This document shows positions 1-8,920 of a stretch of 64,000 nucleotides of DNA, piece after piece. The stretch spans positions 208,668 to 272,667 of the forward strand of contig NZ_JAIRAU010000015.1 in NCBI RefSeq assembly GCF_020073745.1, given 5' to 3'. Position 1 is the stretch's first letter. The number at the start of each line of letters is the position of its first letter. This DNA is from Nannocystis pusilla (GTDB lineage Bacteria > Myxococcota_A > Polyangia > Nannocystales > Nannocystaceae). Position numbers and translations under genes: made by a program. The notes beneath the pieces are model-generated. The model worked only from the letters and a program-made list of their open reading frames with translations, searched no databases and was not told the DNA's origin.

Positions 1-33
1 CCGCCGAAGCCGCGCGGAGGGTATGGTGCCGCC

Positions 34-1170
34 ATGAAGCCGACTTACTCGTTGCTCGTCGCCGCGCTGCTCCCCGCCTGCAACGGGGGCGCGGGCGACA
101 CCAGGGCCGACTCGTCGACCGCCACGAACATCACGGGGGTGACCGCGTCGGGGGTCACGACCTCGACCGAGGCGACGGGCGCCGGCGAGACGGTCGGCCC
201 GACCACCGAGGGCAGCGGCGGGGTGAGCGAGAGCGACAGCGAGACGCCGACGACGGCGGCGCCGCCGACCAGCACGAGCACGACGGCCGAGCCGACGACG
301 GACGAGCCGGGCACTTCGACGACGACGGCCGCCACGAACACGTCGACGACGGACACGACCGGCGAGAGCGGCACGACGGACGTGCTGGAGGAGCTGTGCC
401 CGTGCCCCGACCTCGAGGTGCCGCTCGACGACGGCATCTTCGTGCTGTCGAAGACGGCGCAGCTGTGGAAGTACTTCCCGCAGGGCAATAACTTCGAGCT
501 GCTGGGCCCGGCCGACTGCGGGCTGGCGCCGTCGACGTTCTCGATGGGGGTCGACCGCGAGGGCTTCGCGTGGGTGCAGTACAGCGACAAGCAGCTGCGC
601 AAGATCGACGTCACCGACACCTCGAATTGCAGCGACCCCGGCTTCGTGCCGCTGCAGAACGGGATCAAGAACTTCGGGATGGCGTTCGTCTCGAACAGCG
701 CGATCGACAAGTGCGACCGGATCTACGGCAACCACTACAACGGGGTGGCGAACGGCGACATGGTCAGCGAGTTCTTCAGCGTCGACCCCGACACGCTCGC
801 GGTGGTGCCGCACGGGCTCAGCGACTACGGGCTGGCCGAAGTGACAGGCACCGGCGACGGCCGGGCGTTCCTGTTCGCCGGGCCCGACCCGTCGCAGCTG
901 GTCGAGGTCGACAAGGCCACCGGCGCGACCCTCGAGGTCATCCCGCTGCCGGGGGTCAAGACCGGCGGCGGCTTCGCGTTCGCGTTCTTCGGCGGCGACT
1001 TCTACTTCTTCACCGACAAGGAGTCGGACGGCACGAGCGAGGTCACCCACCTCGACTACGACGACAGCGACGGCAACGGGGTCCAGGACCTCGAGGTCGT
1101 GGTCGAGGACGCGCCGCTGCGGATCGTCGGCGCGGGCGTGTCGACCTGCGCGCCGCTGATCCCGCAGTGA
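34..1170 (+). CDS. Thr/Ser-rich secreted lipoprotein, unknown function
   Basis: A 378-residue protein with a short signal peptide and a lipobox (LLPAC) that puts the lipidated Cys at residue 16. Residues 17 to about 118 are a low-complexity Thr/Ser/Glu linker. A CPCP motif near residue 122 opens a globular C-terminal part of about 255 residues with short aromatic/Asp strands, which could be a beta-propeller. I do not recognise the family. The linker-plus-domain plan recurs in other lipoproteins of this window, so an outer-membrane or surface location is likely. A GGAGGG stretch lies 5' of the ATG, at long spacing. The stop is followed directly by a 14-bp repeat array. Confidence 0.7.
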   Translation: MKPTYSLLVAALLPACNGGAGDTRADSSTATNITGVTASGVTTSTEATGAGETVGPTTEGSGGVSESDSETPTTAAPPTSTSTTAEPTTDEPGTSTTTAATNTSTTDTTGESGTTDVLEELCPCPDLEVPLDDGIFVLSKTAQLWKYFPQGNNFELLGPADCGLAPSTFSMGVDREGFAWVQYSDKQLRKIDVTDTSNCSDPGFVPLQNGIKNFGMAFVSNSAIDKCDRIYGNHYNGVANGDMVSEFFSVDPDTLAVVPHGLSDYGLAEVTGTGDGRAFLFAGPDPSQLVEVDKATGATLEVIPLPGVKTGGGFAFAFFGGDFYFFTDKESDGTSEVTHLDYDDSDGNGVQDLEVVVEDAPLRIVGAGVSTCAPLIPQ

Positions 1171-1171
1171 C

Positions 1172-1220
1172 GTAAGGGCATGCGCGATCGGGCATGTCCG
1201 ATCGAGCATGTCCCTCGGCG
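1172..1220. repeat. 14-bp periodic repeat array, 3 units
   Basis: Three GGGCATG(T/C) cores begin (C of CAT) at 1179, 1193 and 1207, exactly 14 bp apart, just after the stop of the first lipoprotein gene. They belong to the dispersed GGACATGTCC-type family described in the findings. Confidence 0.75.
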
Positions 1221-1656
1221 AGCCAGCGGGCGCGGCCCTCGCCGCAGGCGGCGAGGCAGCGAGCGCGGCCGTACCGGCTCACGCGGCGCGTCGCGGGGCG
1301 GCGCTGCTCAACGGAGCCGCACGGGGTCCTGGCCCGGTGGCCGATCGCGTGGCCTCGGCGATCGCCGCGAGCTCGCGGCGCGAGCGGGCAGCTGCGCGAG
1401 CGAGGCCTCGGGCTTGCGGGTAAACTCGTGGCCTCGGCGGGCCGGTGATCGCTCTGGCAGAGTTCGGTCACGCGGGCCGCGGGCGCGGCTGCGCAGGAGC
1501 TTGCGCGTGGCGCGGCGTGAGCAGCAGACGCCGTTCGCCCGGGCCGACGGAACTCCAACTTCGCCACACGACGAACGGTTGAGTTTTCTTACCCCCACAC
1601 GCTCCCCCGGGGTAGCCTTGCGGACGCATAACAGTCGCCGAGCGCACGAGGTACGT
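1221..1656. other. Gene-free stretch upstream of pckG
   Basis: About 435 bp with no credible gene; the open frames here lack recognisable protein character. An imperfect inverted repeat, TACCCC (1590-1595) and GGGGTA (1609-1614), lies about 45 bp before the pckG start and could be an operator. A TTTTCTTACC stretch precedes it. No clear -35/-10 pair is visible. Confidence 0.35.
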
Positions 1657-3447
1657 ATGAGCGAGACCAAGACGAGACACCAAGAGCTGCAGCGCTTCGT
1701 GGACGAGTGGACGGCGCGCTGCCGGCCGGACCGCGTCGAGTGGTGCGATGGTTCGGACGCCGAGTACGATCGCATGCTGAGCCTGCTCATCGAGAGCGGC
1801 GCGGCCATCCGCTTGAACCAGGAGAAGCGCCCCAACAGCGTCCTGGTGCGCTCGGACCCGCGCGACGTGGCGCGCGTCGAGAGCCGTACGTTCATCTGCA
1901 GCGCCTCGCGCGAGGGCGCGGGTCCGACCAACAACTGGGAAGACCCGCTGGTGATGCGCAAGAAGCTCAACGCGCTCTACGACGGCTGCATGCGCGGGCG
2001 GACGCTGTACGTCATCCCGTTCTGCATGGGCCCGCTCGGCTCGCCGATCGCCCAGATCGGGGTCCAGCTCAGCGACTCGCCGTACGTGGTCGCGAACATG
2101 AAGATCATGACCCGCATGGGCAAGGCGGTGCTCGACGCGCTCGGCGACGACGGCCGCTTCGTCAAGGCGGTGCACTCGGTGGGTCAGCCGCTCGAGCCCG
2201 GCGACGCCGGCCCGGCGTGGCCGTGCAACCCCGAGAACACGTACATCACCCACTTCCCCGAGAAGCGCACGATCCTGTCGTTCGGCAGCGGCTACGGCGG
2301 CAACGCGCTGCTCGGCAAGAAGTGCTTCGCGCTGCGGATCGCCTCGGCGATGGCGCGCGACGAGGGCTGGCTGGCCGAGCACATGCTCATCCTCGGGGTC
2401 GAGGGCCCCGACGGCAAGAAGACCTACGTGACCGCGGCGTTCCCCAGCGCGTGCGGCAAGACCAACTTCGCCATGCTTATCCCGCCCAAGGAGATGACCG
2501 GCTGGAAGGTCACCTGCGTCGGCGACGACATCGCCTGGCTCAAGCCCGACGCCGAGGGCAACCTGCGCGCGATCAACCCCGAGGCCGGCTTCTTCGGCGT
2601 GGCCCCGGGCACGTCGATGGAGACCAACCCCAACGCGATGATCTCGTGCTCGCGCGACTCGATCTTCACCAACGTGGCGCTGACCGACGACGGCGACGTG
2701 TGGTGGGAGGGCATGACGAAGGAGCCGCCGAAGCACCTGGTCGATTGGACAGGTAAGGACTGGACCCCGGACTGCGGCCGCAACGCGGCCCACCCGAACG
2801 CCCGCTTCACCGCGCCGGCCCGCAACTGCCCGGTCATCGACCCCGAGTGGGAGAGCCCGGCCGGCGTGCCGATCCGCGCGATCATCTTCGGCGGCCGGCG
2901 CATGAACGACGTGCCGCTGGTCTACCAGGCGTTCAACTGGTCGCACGGGGTGTACATCGGCGCGACGATGGGCTCGGAGCAGACCGCGGCGGCCGAGGGC
3001 CAGGTCGGGGCGCTGCGCCGCGATCCGATGGCGATGCTGCCGTTCTGCGGCTACAACATGGGCGATTACTTCCGCCACTGGCTGTCGATGGCCAAGCGCG
3101 TGAAGGAGCCGCCGCGGATCTTCCACGTCAACTGGTTCCGCAAGAAGGACGGCAAGTTCATGTGGCCGGGCTACAGCCAGAACATGCGCGTGCTGCGGTG
3201 GGTGGTCGAGCGCTCGCGCGGCCAGGCCATCGGCGTCGAGTCGCCGCTCGGCTGGATCCCCCACTACCACGACATCGACTGGCGCGGCCTCGACTTCTCC
3301 GAGGCGCAGTGGGACGAGCTGATGGGCTACGCCCGCGACCGCGTCAAGAAGCAGACGCTGTCGCACGAGGAGCTGTTCCTCGAGCTGTCGGAGGCGCTGC
3401 CGAAGACGATGATCTTCGAGCGCGAGCTGCTGATCAGCCGGCTGTGA
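1657..3447 (+). CDS. pckG: Phosphoenolpyruvate carboxykinase (GTP)
   Basis: Converts oxaloacetate and GTP to phosphoenolpyruvate, GDP and CO2, a cytosolic step of gluconeogenesis. The 596-residue product is the usual length for the GTP class. The GTP-class P-loop FPSACGKTN is at residues 262-270, the [13 protein letters not shown] segment precedes it, and [14 protein letters not shown] lies in the C-terminal half. The ATG at 1657 ([10 protein letters not shown]) is chosen because family homology begins there and a GAGG lies 5 bp upstream. The frame is open back to 1180, but that part reads as Arg-rich non-coding sequence. The gene converges with the S10 peptidase gene, with a 14-bp repeat array between them. 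Confidence 0.96.
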   Translation: MSETKTRHQELQRFVDEWTARCRPDRVEWCDGSDAEYDRMLSLLIESGAAIRLNQEKRPNSVLVRSDPRDVARVESRTFICSASREGAGPTNNWEDPLVMRKKLNALYDGCMRGRTLYVIPFCMGPLGSPIAQIGVQLSDSPYVVANMKIMTRMGKAVLDALGDDGRFVKAVHSVGQPLEPGDAGPAWPCNPENTYITHFPEKRTILSFGSGYGGNALLGKKCFALRIASAMARDEGWLAEHMLILGVEGPDGKKTYVTAAFPSACGKTNFAMLIPPKEMTGWKVTCVGDDIAWLKPDAEGNLRAINPEAGFFGVAPGTSMETNPNAMISCSRDSIFTNVALTDDGDVWWEGMTKEPPKHLVDWTGKDWTPDCGRNAAHPNARFTAPARNCPVIDPEWESPAGVPIRAIIFGGRRMNDVPLVYQAFNWSHGVYIGATMGSEQTAAAEGQVGALRRDPMAMLPFCGYNMGDYFRHWLSMAKRVKEPPRIFHVNWFRKKDGKFMWPGYSQNMRVLRWVVERSRGQAIGVESPLGWIPHYHDIDWRGLDFSEAQWDELMGYARDRVKKQTLSHEELFLELSEALPKTMIFERELLISRL

Positions 3448-3470
3448 GCGGACAGGGCCGTGGCCTGCGG

Positions 3471-3536
3471 GCCATGGCCCTTGGTTTGTGTACGAAGGGA
3501 CATGTCCGCGAGGGCATGTCCCTTCGCGCATGCGCG
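3471..3536. repeat. 14-bp periodic repeat array between convergent genes
   Basis: CAT cores at 3473, 3501, 3515 and 3529, with one degenerate unit between the first two, all in 14-bp register. It includes a perfect GGACATGTCC. The stretch from 3487 (TGTGTACGAAGGGACATGTC) nearly matches the array upstream of argC at 23345. It fills the gap between the convergent pckG and S10 peptidase genes. Confidence 0.8.
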
Positions 3537-3540
3537 AGCG

Positions 3541-5361
3541 TCACGGGGCCTCGGCCAGCCAGGCGGCCAGGTCGGCGCGCAGGGCCTGCGGCTGGTCGTA
3601 GGTGACGGCGTGCGAGGCGTCGTAAGGCGGCAGGCGGATGGTCCGCAGGCCGGGGTCGGGCTCGCCGGGGAAGGCGTCCGGGCGGAATTGGACGTGCAGC
3701 TCGCCGGGCCGCTCGGCGCCGTCCGGGAGGTCGGCGACGTGCTCGGCGGCGTCGACGATGCCGCTGAAGATCTCGAGCGTGGGGGCGATCGAGGGGCCCC
3801 AGATGGCGAGGTCGCGGGCGGCGTCGGTGATGAAGACGCGGGCGTAGGCGAGGTCGTGGAGGAACAGGGCGCCGTAGTGCGGGTCGCTCGAGTGGACGCC
3901 GGCCATGATCGCGACCGGGCCGCGGAAGCCGTCGAGCGCCTCGACCGAGAAGGGCAGGTAGTAGCGGTCCCACTCGGGCAGGCCGCCGAGGTGGTCGGGG
4001 AGGTCGCCGGCGTCGTCGTCGCCGACGTAGTCGCCGGGGTTGCGCACGCGGAAGGCTGTCGGGCGGTCGGCGGCGGCCAGGCCCTCGATGCCCTCGGGCG
4101 CGACCTGCAAGATGGCGGCGAGGGTGTCGCGGCGCGACAGGCCGGCGCGCGTGCGGGCGAACAGGTCGGCCAGCCAGGTGCCGGGGCCGGCGATGTCGTA
4201 GCGGCTGCGGCCGGCGCTCTCGACGAAGTTGATGGCGTTGGTCCACGGGTCGCACGGGTCCGGCTTGGCGGCGCAGGGGACGAACTCGAGGCCGATGCTG
4301 TCCGAGAGGACATGGACGGGAGAACCTGGCGCTTCGAGCAGGTCACCGGCGCGCGCCTGCTGGGCCGAGCCGGCCAGGCTGGGCTGGACGAGGACGAGGT
4401 TGCCGAGCGCGCCGGCGACGACGGCGGGGTCGGGGGGGCCGTCGCCGGGGAAGCGCGCGGCGAGGTGGCCGGCGACGGCGGCGGCGAGGTCGGGGTCGCG
4501 GTAGCGCCCGGGGCCGTCCTGGTAGCGCGCGGGGAACAGCAGCATGTGCAGCAGGATCGAGGCGCGGATCCCCCCGTAGCTCTCGCCGACGAGGACGAGG
4601 CGGCGATCGGCGAGCTCGGGGTGGTCGTCCCAGAAGCGCAGGAGGGCGCGCGCGAAGTCGGCGGCGTCGAGGTAGCTGTTGAAGTTGCGGGTGGTGAGCT
4701 CGGCCGAGCGCGCGGCCACGGGGGAGGGATCGGCGATCGACTGCTGCGAGAAGCCGGTGTTGCGGGCGTCGATGTAGAGCAGGTGGCCGAGGGCGGTCCA
4801 GGGGGCCGGGCTCGGGGCCGGCTCGAGCGCGTCGGTGAGGGTCTGCGGGCCGGTGTTGCCGGCGAGGATCAGGCCGGTGGAGACGCCCGGGCCGCCGTTG
4901 AAGAGGACGAGCAGCGGGGCGTCGCCGGGGTCGTCGGCGGCGGGGTGGAAGCTGTAGAACAGCCGCGCGGACGAGCTGGTCATGGCGATGACGTGGTCGC
5001 CCTCGCCGATCTCGTAGGCGACGCCGGCGACGTCGAGGTAACCTGCCTCGGGGGACAGCTCGGGACAGTGACAGTGGAAGACGTCGTCCTCGCAGGTGCA
5101 GGTGCGACAGGGCGGCGGAGCGTCGCAGCCGACCGGGGGCCCGCCGGTCGAGGTGGAGGTGGTCGGCGCGGCCGTGGACGCGGTCGAGGTGGTGCTCGAG
5201 GTCGTGGTCGGCTCGAGACCGGTGGTGGTGGAGGTGGTCGAGGGCGAGGCCGAGGTCGAGGTCGAGGTCGAGGTGCTGTCGCCGTCGCTGCCGGCCGGCA
5301 TGGCGTCGCCGCAGGCGACGAGCAGGAGCAGCGCCGCGGCGGCACCTGTGCGTGACGACAT
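3541..5361 (-). CDS. Lipid-anchored serine carboxypeptidase (peptidase family S10)
   Basis: A 606-residue exported protein. The signal peptide ends in a lipobox with Cys17, followed by a long Ser/Thr linker and a Cys-rich stretch near residue 85. The catalytic part has the oxyanion-loop motif FNGGPGVSTG (family form LNGGPGCSS), the LYIDARNTGFS segment and the nucleophile motif GESYGG with Ser261. The Asp and His of the triad should lie near the C-terminus but I cannot place them with confidence. S10 enzymes remove C-terminal residues from peptides at acidic pH; here it would act in the periplasm or at the surface, plausibly in predatory or nutritional proteolysis. The ATG at 5361 gives the signal peptide; longer frames upstream do not. 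Confidence 0.85.
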   Translation of the reverse strand: MSSRTGAAAALLLLVACGDAMPAGSDGDSTSTSTSTSASPSTTSTTTGLEPTTTSSTTSTASTAAPTTSTSTGGPPVGCDAPPPCRTCTCEDDVFHCHCPELSPEAGYLDVAGVAYEIGEGDHVIAMTSSSARLFYSFHPAADDPGDAPLLVLFNGGPGVSTGLILAGNTGPQTLTDALEPAPSPAPWTALGHLLYIDARNTGFSQQSIADPSPVAARSAELTTRNFNSYLDAADFARALLRFWDDHPELADRRLVLVGESYGGIRASILLHMLLFPARYQDGPGRYRDPDLAAAVAGHLAARFPGDGPPDPAVVAGALGNLVLVQPSLAGSAQQARAGDLLEAPGSPVHVLSDSIGLEFVPCAAKPDPCDPWTNAINFVESAGRSRYDIAGPGTWLADLFARTRAGLSRRDTLAAILQVAPEGIEGLAAADRPTAFRVRNPGDYVGDDDAGDLPDHLGGLPEWDRYYLPFSVEALDGFRGPVAIMAGVHSSDPHYGALFLHDLAYARVFITDAARDLAIWGPSIAPTLEIFSGIVDAAEHVADLPDGAERPGELHVQFRPDAFPGEPDPGLRTIRLPPYDASHAVTYDQPQALRADLAAWLAEAP

Positions 5362-5449
5362 CGATCGAGCGTAGCGCGAGGCGGGGCGCGGGTGCGCGCG
5401 CAGATGCGTGATCGCGGCGGTTCGCGCTGCCGTCGCCGCGGTCGCGGCG

Positions 5450-5635
5450 CGAGCCCGGTTGATGACGGAGAGCTTGATGCCGCCGCGGTGGGCGTCCGAG
5501 GTGACGGCGGTGTAACCGATGTCGATGCTGTCGAACGACAGGTCGCGGGCGGGGAAGTGATGGCCTCCGCGAGGATGAGTCGGTCGACCAACTCGTGGTC
5601 GACGACGGCCAGCCGGTACCGGTCGAGCGGGTCCC
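5450..5635 (-). pseudogene. Possible decayed gene fragment
   Basis: The minus strand holds two protein-like segments in different frames, about 5567-5634 (DPLDRYRLAVVDHELVDRLI) and about 5450-5560 (DIGYTAVTSDAHRGG...). Their amino-acid composition is less Arg/Pro-biased than shadow frames and they read like parts of one coding sequence joined by a frameshift. The second faintly resembles the acetyl-CoA-binding loop of GNAT acetyltransferases. It occupies the gap between the S10 peptidase and the transporter gene. Assignment is tentative. Confidence 0.25.
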
Positions 5636-5723
5636 CAGCGCGGCCGCGCCGCGGCTGATTCTTGCGACATGTCCTCGCCGACCGGGCGCCGGCCCGGCGA
5701 GGAAGGGTGCTATCGTGGCGAGG

Positions 5724-6662
5724 ATGAGCGGGGCGGAGCTCGATCGGGTGGCGCTGGCGTTCGAGCCGGGCAGCCTGGTCGTGCTCAACGTGGTGCTGGC
5801 GCTGGTGATGATCGGGGTGGCGCTCGACCTGCGCCCGGCCGACTTCGCCGGGGTGGTCCGATCCCCGCGCGCGGCCATCGTCGGTCTTTTGGGACAGGTG
5901 GTGGTGCTGCCGGCGCTGACGTTCGCGCTGGTGCTGCTGCTGCGGCCGCCGCCGAGCGTGGCGCTGGGGATGATGCTGGTGGCGGCCTGCCCCGGCGGCA
6001 ACATGTCGAACTTCATCACCCACCTGGCCCGCGGCAACACGGAGCTGTCGGTGACGATGACGGCGATCGGGACGGTGCTGGCGGTGGCGACGACGCCGTT
6101 CAACCTGGCTTTTTGGTCAGGTATGAACGCGGACACGGCGGCGCTGGTCCAGGCGGTCGCTCTGTCGCCCGGCGAGCTGGTGGGGACGGTGGTGGCGGTG
6201 CTCGGCGCGCCGCTGGCGCTCGGGATGCTGGTGGCGGCGCGCTGGCCGAGAGCGGCGGACCGCCTGCGCGCGCCGTTCCGGCTGCTCTCGGTGGCGTGCC
6301 TGGGGCTGTTCATCGCCATCGGCATCAGCCGCAACGCCGCGGTGCTGGGCGATCACTGGGCGCTGCTGACGGGGGTGGTGGCGCTGCACAACGGGCTGGC
6401 GCTGCTGTCGGGCTGGCTGGTCGCAAGGACAGCCGGGCTGCCGGGCCGCGACCGGCGGGCGATCGCCATCGAGGTCGGGATCCAGAACGCCGGGCTGGCG
6501 CTGGTGCTGGCGTTCGACTTCTTCCCGGGGCTCGGCGGGACGGCGATGATCGCGGCGTGGTGGGGCGTGTGGCACCTGATCGCCGGGCTGACGCTGGCGA
6601 CGGTGTGGCGTCGCCGGGCGCTGCGCGCCGAGGACGCTCAGGCCCAGGCGACGACGACCTGA
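5724..6662 (+). CDS. Bile acid:sodium symporter (BASS) family transporter
   Basis: A 312-residue integral membrane protein with about nine or ten hydrophobic segments. The BASS hallmark CPGGNMSNFITHLARGN is near residues 90-108. A second helix-breaking crossover appears late in the protein around EVGIQNAGLALVLAF. BASS proteins use the sodium gradient to take up organic anions; bacterial substrates include bile acids, pyruvate, pantoate and 2-keto acids, and the substrate here cannot be told. The ATG at 5724 follows GGCGAGG. The last 25 bp overlap the convergent dioxygenase gene. Confidence 0.88.
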   Translation: MSGAELDRVALAFEPGSLVVLNVVLALVMIGVALDLRPADFAGVVRSPRAAIVGLLGQVVVLPALTFALVLLLRPPPSVALGMMLVAACPGGNMSNFITHLARGNTELSVTMTAIGTVLAVATTPFNLAFWSGMNADTAALVQAVALSPGELVGTVVAVLGAPLALGMLVAARWPRAADRLRAPFRLLSVACLGLFIAIGISRNAAVLGDHWALLTGVVALHNGLALLSGWLVARTAGLPGRDRRAIAIEVGIQNAGLALVLAFDFFPGLGGTAMIAAWWGVWHLIAGLTLATVWRRRALRAEDAQAQATTT

Positions 6663-7681
6663 CGCGGACCGCGGTACGGCATGCGGCCGTGCGAGACGGA
6701 GAAGTTGTCGAGCGCCACGACGTCGCCGGTGCGCCACGGAAACACGACCATGTTGCGCCAGATGACGTCGCGCAGATGCTCGAGGTCGGCGGGGTCGATC
6801 TCGCGGCCGTCCCGGTAGGTGCAGTGCATCGACATGGCGTCGGCCGGGGTGAACCGCCGCCGCGCGCCGATGATGAGGCGGGCGAACTGCGAGAGGGCGA
6901 GGCTGCGCAGGTCCCCCTGGCGGGCATGCACGCGCCGCAGCTCGGAGGCGGCGCTGGCGGCGTGGAACACCTGGACGTGGTTGAACCACACCGCCTCGCC
7001 GGTCTCGGGGTGCGCGCGCAAGGCGTCGTGCTCGCTGACGAGGCGCAGGCGCTGCCCCGGTAGCCAGGTGACCTGAAAGCCCTGCTCGGCGCACTTGGCC
7101 TCGACGACGGCGCGATCGGTGGTCAGGAACATTTCGTCCCAGCGCTTGAGCTGCCACAGGTCGAAGCGACCGCCGCCGTCCGGGCCGTCGTAATTGCGGA
7201 TGATGCGGATGCCGCCGCGGACGAAGCGCTCGCGCACGCCCGGATCGAGGCCGGCGGCGACGCGTCGAAAGTCGCACAGGGGGGTCTCTCCGCCGCCCCC
7301 CTGCGGCGCGACGAGACAGGCGAAGAACAGCCGCCGCGGCGGGTCGCGCAGGAACGACATCTCGCAGTGCTGCGGGATCGGGTAGAACGGCGGCAGCTCG
7401 CTGGCAGAGAACACGTACTCGCTGAGGGCGTCGCGCGGCGAGGTGCCGAGGTACTCGTTCTTGAGCTCGGGGTCGATCGCCTGCGCGACCCGCTCGAGGT
7501 CGACCGGGACGCGCACGCCGAAGCCGCGCAGCAGGACGGCGCCGTGGGTACGAAGCTGTCCGGAGAGCCAGGTGCCCTCGGCGTCGAGCCAGGCGCGCAG
7601 ACTGTCGACGCGGGCGTCACCGTCCGGCTCGACGACCGGCACGACCGCACCACCTCCGCCGCGGATCTCGCTGAGTCGCAT
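6638..7681 (-). CDS. TauD/TfdA-family Fe(II)/2-oxoglutarate dioxygenase (SyrP-like)
   Basis: A 347-residue non-haem iron oxygenase. The facial triad is visible as His105-x-Glu107 (QHCEMSF) and distal His331 (SVSHGRMPY). Arg340 is placed to bind the 2-oxoglutarate carboxylate. The N-terminal segment THGAVLLRGFGV and the HCE rather than HxD motif are typical of the SyrP-like branch, whose members hydroxylate amino acids or carrier-bound aminoacyl groups. No NRPS or carrier gene is near, so the substrate is unknown. It converges on and overlaps the BASS gene by 25 bp. Confidence 0.85.
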   Translation of the reverse strand: MRLSEIRGGGGAVVPVVEPDGDARVDSLRAWLDAEGTWLSGQLRTHGAVLLRGFGVRVPVDLERVAQAIDPELKNEYLGTSPRDALSEYVFSASELPPFYPIPQHCEMSFLRDPPRRLFFACLVAPQGGGGETPLCDFRRVAAGLDPGVRERFVRGGIRIIRNYDGPDGGGRFDLWQLKRWDEMFLTTDRAVVEAKCAEQGFQVTWLPGQRLRLVSEHDALRAHPETGEAVWFNHVQVFHAASAASELRRVHARQGDLRSLALSQFARLIIGARRRFTPADAMSMHCTYRDGREIDPADLEHLRDVIWRNMVVFPWRTGDVVALDNFSVSHGRMPYRGPRQVVVAWA

Positions 7682-7825
7682 GCGCCGAAGGTCGCACAGA
7701 TCGACGGGCGCGGGGGGCCCGAGCGGAGAGGGCCGGGCGGGTGGTCCGAGAGGCGCACGCTCGCACCCGTGCGGGCCGCGAGGCTGTCCCGCAGGACAGT
7801 TTGCTCGCCCGGAACAGACCCGGGC

Positions 7826-8719
7826 TCAGGCGTCGGTGAGGACCTCGTCGAGGCGGGTGGCGACGAGGATCCGCGCGGCCCAGGTCTCGAGCAGGGCGTC
7901 GTCGCGGCACGTGAGGACGCGCTGGCGCTGCTCGTCGGTGAGGTCGAAGCCCTTGAGCTGGAGCATCTTGAGGACCAGCGAGGCCTTGCCCTCGGCGATG
8001 CCTTCGGCCTTGCCGAGCACCGTGCCCTCGGCGATGCCCTCGAGCCAGGGCTTGCGGAACAGGTCGCTGATCGGTTCCCAGCGCTTTTGCGTGGCCATGA
8101 GCTTCTCCAGGGCGATCCGGGCCGCTCGGCCCAGAAGGGCGGTGACGAAGTCAGGATAGAGGATCCCCCGCTGATCGTCGAGATCGCGCGTCGCGTCGAG
8201 GGCGGCGAGGGCGATGTGTTCGGCGCCGGGCTCGTCGGCGTGGGCGGCGACCGACAGCACGGCCAGCTCCGGCAGCTCGCGCGCCCGATCGAGGTCGGTG
8301 ATCACAGGCACGGCGTCGGGGCCGAGCACCCACGGGCGGAGGACGTTGCGCCGACGGCCGAGGTCGATCGGTTCGGCGCACCAGCGGGCGACGTCGCGGT
8401 CGAGCGCGACGACGACGAGGGTGACCGGGCAATTGAGGCGGGTGCGCAGGCCGGCGACGTACAGCGGCCAGGTCCAGCGCTTGCGCAGGTCTCGCTCGAC
8501 CTGGACCTCGACGACGAGCGCCTCGTCGGGCCGGTCGAGCGCGCCGCCCAGGCCGATGACGGCGTCGGCGCGGTGCTCGGCAAAATTGAGGTCGGCGAAC
8601 TCGGCGGCGCTGATCCGGATCGGGCCCGACGGGCGCGCCTCGGGCCACAGCAGATCGGGGATCAACGCGGGCGCGTGACGGACGAGCTGGACCAGCGCCT
8701 CGTGGGACAGCTTGGGCAT
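7826..8719 (-). CDS. Rpn/PD-(D/E)XK-like nuclease, transposase-associated family
   Basis: A 297-residue protein with a PD-(D/E)XK-like core: Asp52 (EHRADAVIGL), then E71-V-Q73 (LVVEVQVE) with Lys80 shortly after. The C-terminal part contains the GIAEG...GKAEGIAEGKA repeats and a Gln/Leu-rich helix seen in the recombination-promoting nuclease (Rpn) / putative transposase family. Proven members cut DNA and stimulate RecA-independent recombination. It stands alone, without inverted repeats or a partner gene. Such genes are often present in many copies in myxobacterial genomes. Confidence 0.7.
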   Translation of the reverse strand: MPKLSHEALVQLVRHAPALIPDLLWPEARPSGPIRISAAEFADLNFAEHRADAVIGLGGALDRPDEALVVEVQVERDLRKRWTWPLYVAGLRTRLNCPVTLVVVALDRDVARWCAEPIDLGRRRNVLRPWVLGPDAVPVITDLDRARELPELAVLSVAAHADEPGAEHIALAALDATRDLDDQRGILYPDFVTALLGRAARIALEKLMATQKRWEPISDLFRKPWLEGIAEGTVLGKAEGIAEGKASLVLKMLQLKGFDLTDEQRQRVLTCRDDALLETWAARILVATRLDEVLTDA

Positions 8720-8800
8720 CGCGCGCGCGAGCTAGCACCGCGGGCTCGCGCGGGCCAGAGTTCGCGGCCGGAGTCCTCGTGCTCGCGCCCGCGAGGGGGC

Positions 8801-8920
8801 TGTCAGCGGGCGGGACGCTCGGGCCTGGCGGAGGAACGGGCCGGAGCCCTCGCGCTCGCGTGTCAGGGGGCGGGACGCTCGGGCTTGTCGGAGGACAGGG
8901 CCCAGCGGATCAGGAACTGG
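8801..8920. repeat. 60-bp tandem duplication at the 3' end of the MCE gene
   Basis: TGTCAG(C/G)GGGCGGGACGC starts at 8801 and again at 8861, giving two adjacent 60-bp units that differ by a few bases. The 8861 copy holds the stop codon and last residues (KPERPAP) of the MCE gene. The 8801 copy would encode a second such tail with its own stop. A weaker third fragment (GCCGGAGTCCTCGTGCTCGCG) lies at about 8768. Confidence 0.8.

Noticed and set aside
45..710. Antisense Ser/Val-rich open frame opposite the first lipoprotein
   Set aside because: It is the complement of the Thr/Ser linker codons in another frame and has no independent protein features.
1180..1656. N-terminal extension of PEP carboxykinase to 755 residues
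   Set aside because: The extra 159 residues are Arg/Pro-rich without family similarity. Homology and length match a start at 1657.
7826..8719. Intact insertion sequence around the Rpn-like gene
   Set aside because: No terminal inverted repeats or target duplication are visible next to the gene.
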